Positions 7,103 to 15,255 are shown, counted from the first letter of the stretch. The stretch: DNA of 35,400 nucleotides from Brevibacillus reuszeri (GCF_002897295.1 NZ_BEXF01000039.1:1-35400), one strand, 5' to 3'. Made by a program: numbers and translations. Notes: generated by a model from the sequence alone, not told the origin.

Positions 7103-8002
7103 ATGCAGCATGAGCTGTCCTTTCGCGATCCTGAAACGGAAGTAATCTGCAACGAAGCATTAGCCCGTCACACAACTTGGAAAATAGGTGGCCCGGCGGA
7201 TTATTTGCTTATCCCAAAAACAAAAGCTGGTTTGATCGAAGCAATCCAAACCCTCACTTCTCAGCATGTGCCTTGGCTGATTCTCGGCAAGGGCTCGAAT
7301 CTTCTGGTCACCGACAAAGGCTTTAGAGGCGCTGTCATAAAATTGAATCGGGCTTTGGATTTCATTCGAATTGAAGGAAACATGGCTCATGTTGGTGCTG
7401 CCTATTCCTTGATCAAGCTAGCTGCGCTTACAAGCAAACACGGCTTGAGTGGTTTCGAGTTTGCCGGAGGAATACCGGGAACAGTTGGCGGGGCTGTGTA
7501 TATGAACGCCGGAGCAAACGGTGCAGATATCTCGCAGATTTTCCAATCAGCTGAAGTGATTCTGGAATCAGGAGAGGTAGGCAGGATGTATGCCGATGAG
7601 CTGCAGTTTGCATACAGGCATTCGGCTCTGCAAAAAAAACGTGCGATCGTCACCGAAGCGAGCTTTCAGCTAGCTTATCAGGATAGTGACAGCATCAAAA
7701 AACGATTCAATCAAAATAAAGAAACACGAATGAGGACGCAGCCCCTTCCGTTAGATTGTGCAGGCAGTGTATTCCGAAATCCTCCCAATGCATATGCAGC
7801 CAAGCTGATCGAAGAAGCTGGCTTAAAGGGCGTGCGCTATGGCGACGCCGAGGTATCGAGCAAGCATGCCAACTTTATTATGAACATGGGCCATGCGAGA
7901 GCTGCTGATGTTCTGAATCTGATTCAACATATTCAGGAAAAGGTACACGCACAGTATCAAGTTCAGCTGGTTCCAGAAATCATCGTGGTAGGAGAAAAAT
8001 AA
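7103..8002 (+). CDS. murB: UDP-N-acetylenolpyruvoylglucosamine reductase MurB
   Basis: 299 residues, the length of the short (type II) MurB group. This FAD enzyme reduces enolpyruvyl-UDP-GlcNAc with NADPH to UDP-MurNAc in the cytoplasm, the second committed step of peptidoglycan synthesis. Signature blocks are TTWKIGGPADYLL, LGKGSNLLVTDKGFRG (FAD binding), GIPGTVGGAVYMNAGANG, FAYRHSAL with the substrate-binding Arg, CAGSVFRNP with the proton-donating Ser, and VPEI near the end with the catalytic Glu. The ATG at 7103 is chosen because AAAGGTGG lies before it; the in-frame GTG at 7091 falls inside that ribosome site. It stands outside a cell-wall cluster and is followed after 28 bp by an IscA-type gene, an unusual pairing. 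Confidence 0.95.
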   Translation: MQHELSFRDPETEVICNEALARHTTWKIGGPADYLLIPKTKAGLIEAIQTLTSQHVPWLILGKGSNLLVTDKGFRGAVIKLNRALDFIRIEGNMAHVGAAYSLIKLAALTSKHGLSGFEFAGGIPGTVGGAVYMNAGANGADISQIFQSAEVILESGEVGRMYADELQFAYRHSALQKKRAIVTEASFQLAYQDSDSIKKRFNQNKETRMRTQPLPLDCAGSVFRNPPNAYAAKLIEEAGLKGVRYGDAEVSSKHANFIMNMGHARAADVLNLIQHIQEKVHAQYQVQLVPEIIVVGEK

Positions 8003-8030
8003 AAACAGATACTTTAGGAGGTATTTTCTG

Positions 8031-8387
8031 ATGATCCAAATAACAGAATCAGCCATAACCAGAATGAAAGAGATGCTTACCCAGGAAGACAATGAGCAGC
8101 AGTTTGTCCGCTTTGGAGTCAAGTATGGCGGGTGCTCCGGCCTCACATACGGACTAGGCTTCGATAACACTAAGCAGACAGATGATACGATTATCGAGAC
8201 AAATGGCGTACAGCTAGTGGTCGATGCAGAAAGCTATCCATACCTGGATGGAGTCGAAATTGACTTTGTCGAAACAGGAATGATGGGTGGCTTTACGATT
8301 CAAAATCCGAATGCCAGAGTGACTTGTGGATGTGGCAGCAGCTTCCGTACGGCACTCGATCGCGGAAAAAAGGAAAAATGTGATTGA
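8031..8387 (+). CDS. IscA/SufA-type (HesB) iron-sulfur assembly protein
   Basis: 118-residue HesB/IscA family A-type carrier, which holds and hands over Fe-S clusters or iron to client proteins. The three ligand cysteines are present: Cys35 in GGCSGL and Cys99/Cys101 in TCGCGSSF. It resembles B. subtilis YutM. A strong AGGAGG lies 9-10 bases before the ATG. Probably co-transcribed with murB. The divergent SufR-like regulator upstream suggests cluster-responsive control. The C-terminus has an extra lysine-rich tail with one more cysteine. Confidence 0.93.
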   Translation: MIQITESAITRMKEMLTQEDNEQQFVRFGVKYGGCSGLTYGLGFDNTKQTDDTIIETNGVQLVVDAESYPYLDGVEIDFVETGMMGGFTIQNPNARVTCGCGSSFRTALDRGKKEKCD

Positions 8388-8399
8388 TTAAATGAAAAG

Positions 8400-8445
8400 A
8401 AGTATCTTCTAAATCGCCGGATTGCAGCTGATTTAGAAGATACTT
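8400..8445. terminator. Bidirectional terminator between iscA-type gene and hydrolase
   Basis: A 15-bp perfect inverted repeat (8401-8415 with 8430-8444) lies between two convergent genes, with short T-rich flanks on both strands. Confidence 0.8.
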
Positions 8446-8459
8446 TCATAAAATCTTAC

Positions 8460-9353
8460 TCAGTCTTTTCTTTTGAAGTCCTCTGACCTGCGTTGAATAA
8501 ACGAGGAAATTTCCGCAATAAATTTTTCATGCTCATCAATGAACAAGTAGTGGCAGCTTTCTTCAAACACGACAAGCTCACTGTTCGGAATTTTTTCTGC
8601 CATGAGTACAGATGCCTCCACCGGAGTGATCCAATCGTGTCGGCCACCAGCAACTAATGTCGGGCACGGAATCAAATGCAGCTGATCAATGACATCAAAC
8701 GTTTTTAGAAATTTGGAGCCTTCATTCGCTGCCTCAAAATTAAAGTTTGATTTCTTGTTTCGCATCCCCTGTTTTTCTTCTTCCGTTCTAACCCTTCCTC
8801 TGGTGGAATAAAAGTAGAGCGGCTCCATGACAATACTGTACTCAAGCATACGCTCCTTGCCTAACGTCCCTTCAAAGAGAAGCTTCGCAAACTTTTTCTG
8901 CTCTTCCGTGCCAATAACCTCTATTTGCTGCATCGCTTGCTGACCAAACAAATAGCTTGGATGTGTGGCGATGAGTAGCAGAGCAGCGACACGATCTGGG
9001 TATCGAATGGCGTAGCTTTGAGCGACCATCCCACCATAGGAATGGCCTAGCACGACGACTTGATCCAGACCCAAATACTTTCGTAGCGCTTCCAAGTCTT
9101 CTATATTGTTCTCCAACGTGTAGGACGATTGCGGTCCATGCTCGGAACGCCCACACCCCCGCTGGTCGATATAGATAAGCTGCATATGCTCAGATAGCGG
9201 TGTCAGAAAAGGCTTAAATCCAATGTGCTCTCCTCCAGGACCACCGTGAACGACGAAGCAAACCGGCTTCTTTTTCCACGTTCCATTGTCAGGTACTAAC
9301 TCTGCCCCTTCTACGTCAAAATAGAGCTTGGTTCCATTAACTTTGGCAAACAT
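8460..9353 (-). CDS. Alpha/beta hydrolase, proline iminopeptidase-like (S33)
   Basis: 297 residues. Oxyanion-region motif HGGPGG (about 36-41), IDQRGCGRSE, nucleophile elbow GHSYGG, catalytic Asp in GGRHDWITP and His in SCHYLF. This is the order and sequence style of prolyl aminopeptidases and related tricorn-interacting hydrolases, which remove N-terminal residues from short peptides. No signal peptide, so cytoplasmic. GGAGGAGG precedes the start by about 11 bases. It lies 68 bp after the symporter on the same strand with no clear terminator between, so it may be the last gene of the amidohydrolase-symporter transcript. The substrate is not determined by sequence; other S33 esterases look similar. 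Confidence 0.88.
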   Translation of the reverse strand: MFAKVNGTKLYFDVEGAELVPDNGTWKKKPVCFVVHGGPGGEHIGFKPFLTPLSEHMQLIYIDQRGCGRSEHGPQSSYTLENNIEDLEALRKYLGLDQVVVLGHSYGGMVAQSYAIRYPDRVAALLLIATHPSYLFGQQAMQQIEVIGTEEQKKFAKLLFEGTLGKERMLEYSIVMEPLYFYSTRGRVRTEEEKQGMRNKKSNFNFEAANEGSKFLKTFDVIDQLHLIPCPTLVAGGRHDWITPVEASVLMAEKIPNSELVVFEESCHYLFIDEHEKFIAEISSFIQRRSEDFKRKD

Positions 9354-9421
9354 AGCAGCTCAGGCCTCCTCCACACTGATTTCAGTGAGCCAACACTCGT
9401 TACGCTAGTAAGTAGACAAGC

Positions 9422-10897
9422 CTATGCCACCTCTAACTCCTCTGTTCTTGTATCCGACGATTTTTTAGTCAACAGACTGACTATGATCATCGCAATCACA
9501 TTGATTAACAGTGCAACCAGACCAATATTCAAATCTTTTACGACTTGCGGGAACGTCGGGAAAAGGGTACCTATCGTCGCTTTTGTAAGAGTCGTATAGC
9601 CTACTGTCGCTAACCCTGCAAGAATACCGACAATCGCCCCTTGCTTTGTCACAAAATTATTTTTAGATAAACTCAGAATGAATGCCGGGAACAATTGTGT
9701 CACCATGCTATATCCCATCAAAAGCAGAGCTACGATGGTGTTTCCTCCCTGTAATGTAAAGTAAACAGAGATGAGAGCGAGGATTGGCACCAGCCATTTT
9801 GCTACTTTGATAATCTGTTCATCCGTTGCAGACGGAGCGAAATGCTTGTATACGTTTTTCGACAGCAGCGTTGCTGAAGTCATCAAAATCATGGAGCCTG
9901 GCACAAGTGCCGTTAATAATCCAGCTGCTCCAATCACGCCCACAAACCACGGATCAAAGGTCTGCATAGAAAGCTTCAGTAGAGCAAGGTCAACATCCGA
10001 GCCTTGCAGCCCCGGTACGTGAATAATCGCGGCATATCCAACAAAGATCGCACCAACAGAGAGTGCACCATACAGCGGCAGAATAAACGCATTTTTACGG
10101 AAGGTTCGCGCACTCTTCGCGGTATAGGCAGAACCAAAGGTTTGTGGCCACATATAGAAGCCGAGCGTTGTCAAAATGACAGTGGAAATAAACCATGACG
10201 CTCCCATTCCTTTTTCAGGAAGCGTGAGAAAATTAGGTTTCACTTCATTCACAGCCTCAAACATCGGCTGGATACCGCCAAAATAGTGCAGTGGAATGTA
10301 AATCCCGATGAACAATGCAACTAAACCGATCATGATGTCCTTTAATACTGCAGTCCAAACGGAGCCGTGAATACCAGAAATCATCACATAGATGGTGACA
10401 GCCACAGCGCCGATCCAAATTGCCACCGTAGGTGAAATCGAGCCGTACGAAGTAGTTGAAACAATAATCCCCAGACCTTTGAATTGAAGAATCAAAAATG
10501 GAATCAGTGCTAACACGCCAACGATGGACACCAACACCCCGAGCAACGGGCTCTTGTACTTCTTCACATAAAAGTCTGCCTGCGAAACTAATTTATGTTT
10601 GCTTCCATAGCTCCAAACAGCAGGATAAATCCAGTAAGAAAACAAATACCCCAGTGCGGCAAAGGCGATTCCATACAGCGCGGGTCCGCCCATTCCATAC
10701 GCCCAGCCGCTAGAGCCGAGGAAGGTAGAGGTAGAGTAAATCTCCCCTGCTAATAAGATCATGATGAGGATCGGGCCGAATCCGCGCCCCCCTACTGTCC
10801 ATTGCTCGAGGTTCATATCCTTGCCTCGTGTCGCCCTGATCCCGAGGAAAAGGGAAAGGAACAAGAAACCGAAAATAATGACAAGCGCGATATTCAT
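9422..10897 (-). CDS. Sodium:solute symporter (SSS family)
   Basis: 491 residues with about 13 predicted hydrophobic helices, typical of SSS transporters that couple Na+ entry to uptake of sugars, amino acids, organic acids or ureides. The N-terminal helix, the WTVGGRGFG loop, the early GEIYSTSTFLG helix and the ISGIHGSVWTAVLKD segment are family-like. The ATG overlaps the stop of the DUF3311 gene by one base (TAATG), showing translational coupling. DUF3311 proteins commonly accompany SSS transporters of the panF/organic-anion type. With the M20 amidohydrolase at the head of the operon, the likely cargo is an N-acylated amino acid or similar amide; this is inference. Confidence 0.92.
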   Translation of the reverse strand: MNIALVIIFGFLFLSLFLGIRATRGKDMNLEQWTVGGRGFGPILIMILLAGEIYSTSTFLGSSGWAYGMGGPALYGIAFAALGYLFSYWIYPAVWSYGSKHKLVSQADFYVKKYKSPLLGVLVSIVGVLALIPFLILQFKGLGIIVSTTSYGSISPTVAIWIGAVAVTIYVMISGIHGSVWTAVLKDIMIGLVALFIGIYIPLHYFGGIQPMFEAVNEVKPNFLTLPEKGMGASWFISTVILTTLGFYMWPQTFGSAYTAKSARTFRKNAFILPLYGALSVGAIFVGYAAIIHVPGLQGSDVDLALLKLSMQTFDPWFVGVIGAAGLLTALVPGSMILMTSATLLSKNVYKHFAPSATDEQIIKVAKWLVPILALISVYFTLQGGNTIVALLLMGYSMVTQLFPAFILSLSKNNFVTKQGAIVGILAGLATVGYTTLTKATIGTLFPTFPQVVKDLNIGLVALLINVIAMIIVSLLTKKSSDTRTEELEVA

Positions 10898-11094
10898 TAT
10901 TCTTCACTCCCTTTGTTTGCTGGGTCTAGTTTGTAAATGATAAAGGCGATCAGAGCGGTAAAGATCAGCCATGAAAAATTCCAGAAAAAGAAGAGCGGCA
11001 TCCCGAGAATGTACGGCTCAATACTGTTCGCCCAAAAAGGACCACCCAAGATGGCGATGACAGGAATAAGCGCCAGCAAGTAAATTGCTTTCAT
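10897..11094 (-). CDS. DUF3311 small membrane protein
   Basis: 65 residues with two hydrophobic helices (about 3-22 and 32-54), the second beginning PLFFFWNFSWL as in DUF3311, and a charged tail. Such proteins are encoded next to SSS symporters and are thought to be an accessory subunit, with no proven role. GGAGG lies before the ATG. Its stop overlaps the symporter start. Confidence 0.88.
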   Translation of the reverse strand: MKAIYLLALIPVIAILGGPFWANSIEPYILGMPLFFFWNFSWLIFTALIAFIIYKLDPANKGSEE

Positions 11095-11120
11095 AAGAGA
11101 CCTCCTTTGTTTGGATTTAT

Positions 11121-12299
11121 TTACCCGAGAAACTTAAATACAGCGTTTGCAAAGATTTTCACGCCGTAGTCAAATGCGTCTTCGTCCACAGTGAACCGAG
11201 GATGATGGTGTGGATAGACAATGCCTTTTTCCTCGTTTCTAGCCCCGATTAAGAAATACGCGCTAGGGGCTTCTTTTTGGAATGCAGAGAAATCTTCCGC
11301 TCCCATGCTCGGTCTTTGGATCTCAATCGTGTCTTCTCCGTATACTTCACGAACGGTATCTTCAATCACTCTCGTCACTTCGTCATGATTAATGACGGGC
11401 ATGTACCCGTTTAGGTACTTGAACTCGTATGTGGCACCATGCGCTTCCGTAATTCCTTTTACAATTCGTTCCATTAAGACGGGTACCGAAGCACGTACTT
11501 TTTCATCAAAGCTACGGACCGTTCCATTAATCTCAACCGAGTTGGCAATGACATTCGCAGCTTCTCCCCCCACGAATTTACCGATGGATACAACCAAATT
11601 GTCGAGCGGATCGATATTGCGCGAAACGATATGCTGCAGGTTGGTAACCACTTGTGCACCGATCGTGATACTGTCAGTCGTTTGATGCGGCATGCCGCCG
11701 TGTCCGCCCTTTCCGTTGATCGTAATCCAGAATGCATCTGGTGCCGCCATCATCGGACCGTACGTAATGCCTACTTTGCCGAAATCAACATGAGACATCA
11801 GATGCGCGGCAATAACAAAGTCGACGCCTTTCATCACGCCTGCTTCTACCATTTCCTTTGCGCCGCCCGGGAAGTATTCCTCGGCATGCTGGAAGAAAAA
11901 GCGCACCTCACCTTTGATCTGGTCTTTGAAGGCGGATAACACTTTCGCTGCTCCCAGCAGCATCGCTGTGTGCCCATCATGTCCGCAAGCATGCATTTTT
12001 CCAGGAATTTTCGAGGTAAACTCGAACGTATTCTCCTCCTGGATGGGAAGTGCATCCATGTCTGCGCGGATGCCGAGTGTTTTGCCTGGCTGCGAGCCGA
12101 TCAATCGAGCCATTACGCTGTATTTTGTAGGACGGGTTACTTCGAGATTCCCAAAAGAGCTTAAGGTGTCATAAACAAACTGAGATGTTTTTTCCTCTTC
12201 AAAAGAAAGCTCAGGGTTTTCATGGAGATATCGTCTCCACTGGATGACTTCTTCCTTTACGTTTTCCGTTGCCGCTTGCAGAGCAGCTGATCGATACAT
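11121..12299 (-). CDS. M20D family amidohydrolase (N-acyl amino acid/hippurate hydrolase-like)
   Basis: 392 residues. Dinuclear metal-dependent M20D peptidase/amidohydrolase. Metal ligands are seen in HACGHDGHT (Cys105, His107), in QHAEE (Glu140/Glu141) and His166 in AAHLMSH, with a C-terminal HHHPRFTVDE block. The Cys replacing the usual Asp ligand is characteristic of the aminoacylase/hippuricase/IAA-conjugate hydrolase subgroup. It cleaves amide bonds of N-acylated amino acids in the cytoplasm. First gene of the operon with DUF3311 and the SSS symporter (26-bp gap to DUF3311). AAGGAGGAAC lies before the ATG. A promoter candidate and a cre-like box upstream suggest catabolite control. Confidence 0.92.
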   Translation of the reverse strand: MYRSAALQAATENVKEEVIQWRRYLHENPELSFEEEKTSQFVYDTLSSFGNLEVTRPTKYSVMARLIGSQPGKTLGIRADMDALPIQEENTFEFTSKIPGKMHACGHDGHTAMLLGAAKVLSAFKDQIKGEVRFFFQHAEEYFPGGAKEMVEAGVMKGVDFVIAAHLMSHVDFGKVGITYGPMMAAPDAFWITINGKGGHGGMPHQTTDSITIGAQVVTNLQHIVSRNIDPLDNLVVSIGKFVGGEAANVIANSVEINGTVRSFDEKVRASVPVLMERIVKGITEAHGATYEFKYLNGYMPVINHDEVTRVIEDTVREVYGEDTIEIQRPSMGAEDFSAFQKEAPSAYFLIGARNEEKGIVYPHHHPRFTVDEDAFDYGVKIFANAVFKFLG

Positions 12300-12371
12300 A
12301 GAATTGTTCCTCCTTGTGAAAATGGTATGATGTTATTCCCTCGCCGCTTGCACTCGCTACCGTTCACGTTC

Positions 12372-12385
12372 AGTAACCGTTTACA
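12372..12385 (-). promoter_or_regulatory. cre-like box (CcpA)
   Basis: TGTAAACGGTTACT on the minus strand fits the cre consensus TGWNANCGNTNWCA at all fixed positions but the last. It lies about 40-50 bp downstream of the candidate start of transcription, where CcpA acts as a roadblock. Confidence 0.6.
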
Positions 12386-12429
12386 TCTTTGTGCTGCCTT
12401 TACGCTTTGAGGTATGTGAAATGCCCCTG

Positions 12430-12456
12430 ATTTTATCGATCATTCCTCTCTGTCAA
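12430..12456 (-). promoter_or_regulatory. Candidate promoter of the amidohydrolase operon
   Basis: TTGACA (12451-12456) and TAAAAT (12430-12435) on the minus strand with a short 15-bp spacer, about 130 bp before the start codon. Confidence 0.4.
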
Positions 12457-12669
12457 GAAAGTGAACAAATTTCTAACGCGTATTTCTTGCATGTTTGATG
12501 CCAAGTCACTCTTCACTTGATGCACATAGCAAAATTTTGAACGTTACACCGATGCTAATGCTCAATTAGTAGGGTCTTTTACACATTTATTCGTTTTTTC
12601 ACAAATAAAAAAATTGCGCCTTTCTTATTATTTTTTTGAATTATTTTTGCATGCTCTCGTATTTCAAAC
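12457..12669. other. AT-rich gap without a gene
   Basis: Between the amidohydrolase promoter and the terminator of the MutS2-like gene. AT-rich with several A and T tracts; I see no convincing open frame with a ribosome site and no structured RNA. Confidence 0.5.
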
Positions 12670-12697
12670 AAAAAAGAGGGGAAAATTTTCTCCCTCC
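12670..12697 (-). terminator. Terminator of the MutS2-like gene
   Basis: Stem GAGGG/CCCTC extended by GA/TC around an AAATTT loop with one bulge, followed by six T residues on the minus strand. Confidence 0.7.
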
Positions 12698-12723
12698 TCT
12701 TGTTTAAAATTTTTACCTTATCG

Positions 12724-14781
12724 CTACTGCCAATCCTCCCGCTTAGTCTCAATGGAGAGCCCTTCTACGTATTTACGATTCATCATTTTTCTTTTTTTAC
12801 GATTTTCTTTTGTCTCAAACACAATGTCCATATCATAATCGTTTGGATAGAGCTCCTTTTTCTCAATGTGCAGGGCCATTCGCTTCTTGTTAATTTTGTA
12901 TTTCTGATTTTGTATCATGACTCCGACATTTCCTTTTGAATCCTCAGCAGCAAACACAATACCCGTTCTCCCTAAATAGGAAATGAACACGCAATCCCCG
13001 ATTTCAAAAGGCCTTTGAAGCGCAGGAGCTGTTGCTTCTGACGGTTCGGCTAGCTCTGTCTCTGTGTCATCCACTTTTTGCACATACATCTCAGACTGGG
13101 TTGAGCTGTGAGTAGCCGCTTCATTTACGCCATCGATTACGTCCGCGTCATCCAGCTTCTGATCGCCATGCTCCTGATCGCCCTGTAGATACTCGTCAAT
13201 CGCTTCACCCTCTGCCTTTTCAGTGAAGATCTGCGCCGGATGAGCACCGGAGGCAAAGCCTTTTGCCGTAATCTCACGAGAGCGTTCAATCATTTCAGCC
13301 GGGATTCCTAATTTTAGTGCGATCAAAAACGCGTAGCTCTGACCCGCTTCTCCGATTTTCAACCGATACAGCGGCTGCAGTGTATCAGCATCAAATTCCA
13401 TGCGAGCATTTTGAAAGCCCGGGGTAACGGAGGCAAAATTTTTGATTTCATTAAAGTGCGTGGTGGCAATGACAGTCGCGCCTCTTTTTTGCAATTCTTC
13501 CAAAATCGCGATTGACAAACCGACACCTTCGCCTGGGTCTGTACCCGACGCCATCTCATCGATCAGTACGAGTGTGGAATCATTCGTGATCTTCAGGATC
13601 TCAATGACGTTGTGAATATGCGCGGAGAAGGTGCTGAGCGCATGCTCGATGCTCTGTCCGTCCCCGATATCTACAGCGATATTGCTAAAAATGGAGAACA
13701 TGCTTCCTTCCTGAACGGGAACGAGCAATCCCGATTGCACCATGATGGTTAACAGACCAACCGTTTTTAGTGTAAGTGTTTTGCCTCCTGTGTTGGGACC
13801 AGTAATGACTAATGACTTGTATTTTCGCCCGATTTGGAAGTTCAGTGGCACCATTTTTTTGCCGAGCAGTGGATGTCTTGCCTCACGTAATAGTACGACT
13901 CCATCCTCATTGAGTTGGACATTCTTAGCTCCTAAAGCGAGGGCATATTTCGCTTTGGCAAACAGAAAGTCGTAGGCACCCACTGTTTCTACGTTGATCT
14001 GGAACTCGTGTGTAAACTCCTCTGCCAGTGCTGATAGTTGCATGAGGACCTTGGTCACCTCACGCTCTTCCTCTGACCTGAGCGCAGTCAGCTCAAATTG
14101 TAGGGTGCTGACCTCCGTCGGCTCCATGTAGACGGTTTGACCGCTAGCTGATTCGTCCAAGACCATGCCGTTGACTTGCTTGCGATATTCCTTTTTGATC
14201 GGGAGCACATAGCGCCCATTGCGGGTGCTCAGCATATTTTCCTGCAAAATCGTCCGGTACTTGCTCATCAGTGAATCCAGCTTGCCCTTCAGACGTTCTT
14301 CAAAAACAGCGATGCGCTTTCTCGTCTTGAGCAAATCTTTACTTGCCGCATCGACGACTTGCCCGTGGCGAATGCACTGCTCGATTTCCGACTTCAGCTT
14401 GCTCATCGGATGCATCGAAGCTGCATACGTGCTGACCCGTGGCGCGATATCAGATTTGGCCGCCATGTACTTCATTAATTGGGTGACACTCGTCATGAAT
14501 TGAGTCATGTGCATAAAGTCTTTTTCGCTGAACACATAGCCTGTTCCGAGTAGCGATACGATCTGTTCGATTCCTTCAAGCGAGGGGATCGGCACACTAG
14601 CTCCATACTGAATCAAGTCTTTGGCTTCTGCCACTTCGTCGAGTTTTTTTCGCAGTACCTTGCTCGAGGTCATCGGCATCATTTGCTCTACATGCTTTTT
14701 CCCTACGTACGAGATAGCGTGCTCCATCAGTGTTTCTTTGATTTTGTCGTACTCCAGACGCTGCAATGCTTTTTCGTTCAT
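12724..14781 (-). CDS. MutS2-like ATPase lacking the Smr nuclease domain
   Basis: 685 residues counted from the ATG at 14781, chosen for TGGAGAG before it; the in-frame extension upstream runs back into a terminator hairpin. Coiled core/clamp at about 1-290 with the MutS2-like QTVYMEP motif, then the MutS ABC-type ATPase: Walker A GPNTGGKT (328-335), a SIEHALSTFSAH signature region and Walker B LVLIDEMASGTDP (404 onward). MutS2 proteins bind branched DNA or collided ribosomes rather than mismatches. Normal MutS2 (~780 aa) ends in an Smr endonuclease domain with an HGKGTG motif. This one instead has an acidic low-complexity stretch (about 525-590), then a Lys-rich end after a FEIGDCVFI segment like the KOW-like part. 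So it can bind ATP but probably not nick. Confidence 0.88.
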   Translation of the reverse strand: MNEKALQRLEYDKIKETLMEHAISYVGKKHVEQMMPMTSSKVLRKKLDEVAEAKDLIQYGASVPIPSLEGIEQIVSLLGTGYVFSEKDFMHMTQFMTSVTQLMKYMAAKSDIAPRVSTYAASMHPMSKLKSEIEQCIRHGQVVDAASKDLLKTRKRIAVFEERLKGKLDSLMSKYRTILQENMLSTRNGRYVLPIKKEYRKQVNGMVLDESASGQTVYMEPTEVSTLQFELTALRSEEEREVTKVLMQLSALAEEFTHEFQINVETVGAYDFLFAKAKYALALGAKNVQLNEDGVVLLREARHPLLGKKMVPLNFQIGRKYKSLVITGPNTGGKTLTLKTVGLLTIMVQSGLLVPVQEGSMFSIFSNIAVDIGDGQSIEHALSTFSAHIHNVIEILKITNDSTLVLIDEMASGTDPGEGVGLSIAILEELQKRGATVIATTHFNEIKNFASVTPGFQNARMEFDADTLQPLYRLKIGEAGQSYAFLIALKLGIPAEMIERSREITAKGFASGAHPAQIFTEKAEGEAIDEYLQGDQEHGDQKLDDADVIDGVNEAATHSSTQSEMYVQKVDDTETELAEPSEATAPALQRPFEIGDCVFISYLGRTGIVFAAEDSKGNVGVMIQNQKYKINKKRMALHIEKKELYPNDYDMDIVFETKENRKKRKMMNRKYVEGLSIETKREDWQ

Positions 14782-14824
14782 GTTTGATCTCTCCATTGTC
14801 ATATAGTGGAAAATCTGTACAACA

Positions 14825-14867
14825 AAAAAGGGCGAAGAATGAACAAATGTCATTCTCCGCCCTTTTT
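14825..14867. terminator. Strong hairpin just upstream of the MutS2-like gene
   Basis: 18-position stem with one mismatch (14825-14842 with 14850-14867), G+C core flanked by A/T tracts so it can terminate on both strands. It lies only 43 bp before the MutS2-like ATG, leaving hardly any room for a promoter, so it may act as an attenuator. Confidence 0.8.
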
Positions 14868-14936
14868 ATGGCTACCTAAATAAGCCCCATAAGAAACCCG
14901 GCTACGCCATGACTAATGGCAGAGCCGCGGTAGCAT
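14868..14936 (-). other. Folded leader segment before the hairpin at 14825
   Basis: On the minus strand ATGCTACC (14929-14936) pairs with GGTAGCCAT (14868-14876, one bulge). It encloses a nested hairpin CGGCT/AGCCG plus GCCAT/ATGGC (14899-14927). The closing arm abuts the terminator stem. No known riboswitch class is recognised. Confidence 0.5.
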
Positions 14937-14977
14937 TTATACAGGATAGGAATGATAGCCATACCTATCTGCACAAA

Positions 14978-15007
14978 TAAAAATCCGTGCGTTAGCTCAG
15001 CACGGAT
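14978..15007 (-). terminator. Intrinsic terminator downstream of oppF / of the candidate ncRNA
   Basis: ATCCGTGC/GCACGGAT (8 bp, 9-base loop) followed by TTTTTATTTG on the minus strand. Confidence 0.85.
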
Positions 15008-15211
15008 GTGGGTGCAATGATATTAGGTATATACCTAAGGCATTGTATGATATCCGTTGTTCTTAACTAATCCCAAGTTCGCTTATAAACCATCACAAAT
15101 AAACTTTGCCAAACCAGCAAAATTTCGGAAATGATTTACGCGAAGCCTCCATATGGAATTGCTTTAGTTAAGAACTACCGCCGACATCAACATCTCTCCC
15201 TAGATAAGGTT
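14978..15211 (-). ncRNA. Candidate structured noncoding RNA (about 234 nt)
   Basis: The minus strand here has a promoter-like pair right after oppF (15218-15247), a terminator at the far end and no open frame. Between them it folds into one long irregular hairpin: a lower stem around GATGTC/GATATC, a perfect 12-bp helix (15059-15070 with 15164-15175), a TTCGC/GCGAA helix and a 9-bp top stem (15101-15109 with 15117-15125) with a 7-base loop. A rod with internal loops recalls 6S RNA, but I cannot match a known 6S sequence. Alternatives are a long 3' UTR of the opp mRNA or an insertion with inverted repeats. Confidence 0.45.
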
Positions 15212-15217
15212 ACTCAC

Positions 15218-15247
15218 ACTATAGCTTACCGCTTACGGAATCGTCAA
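15218..15247 (-). promoter_or_regulatory. Promoter candidate right after oppF
   Basis: TTGACG (15242-15247), 18-bp spacer, TATAGT (15218-15223) on the minus strand; the -35 starts 8 bp after the oppF stop codon. Confidence 0.55.
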
Positions 15248-15255
15248 GCGTCCTT

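Noticed and set aside
14881..14940. ACCGCGG on the minus strand upstream of the MutS2-like gene, as in a T-box
   Set aside because: The rest of the T-box core (GGGTGG before ACCGCG) and a specifier stem are missing; the match is short enough to be chance.
14978..15211. Identification as 6S RNA
   Set aside because: Only the overall rod shape is similar; no recognisable 6S sequence, so it is reported as an unnamed candidate.
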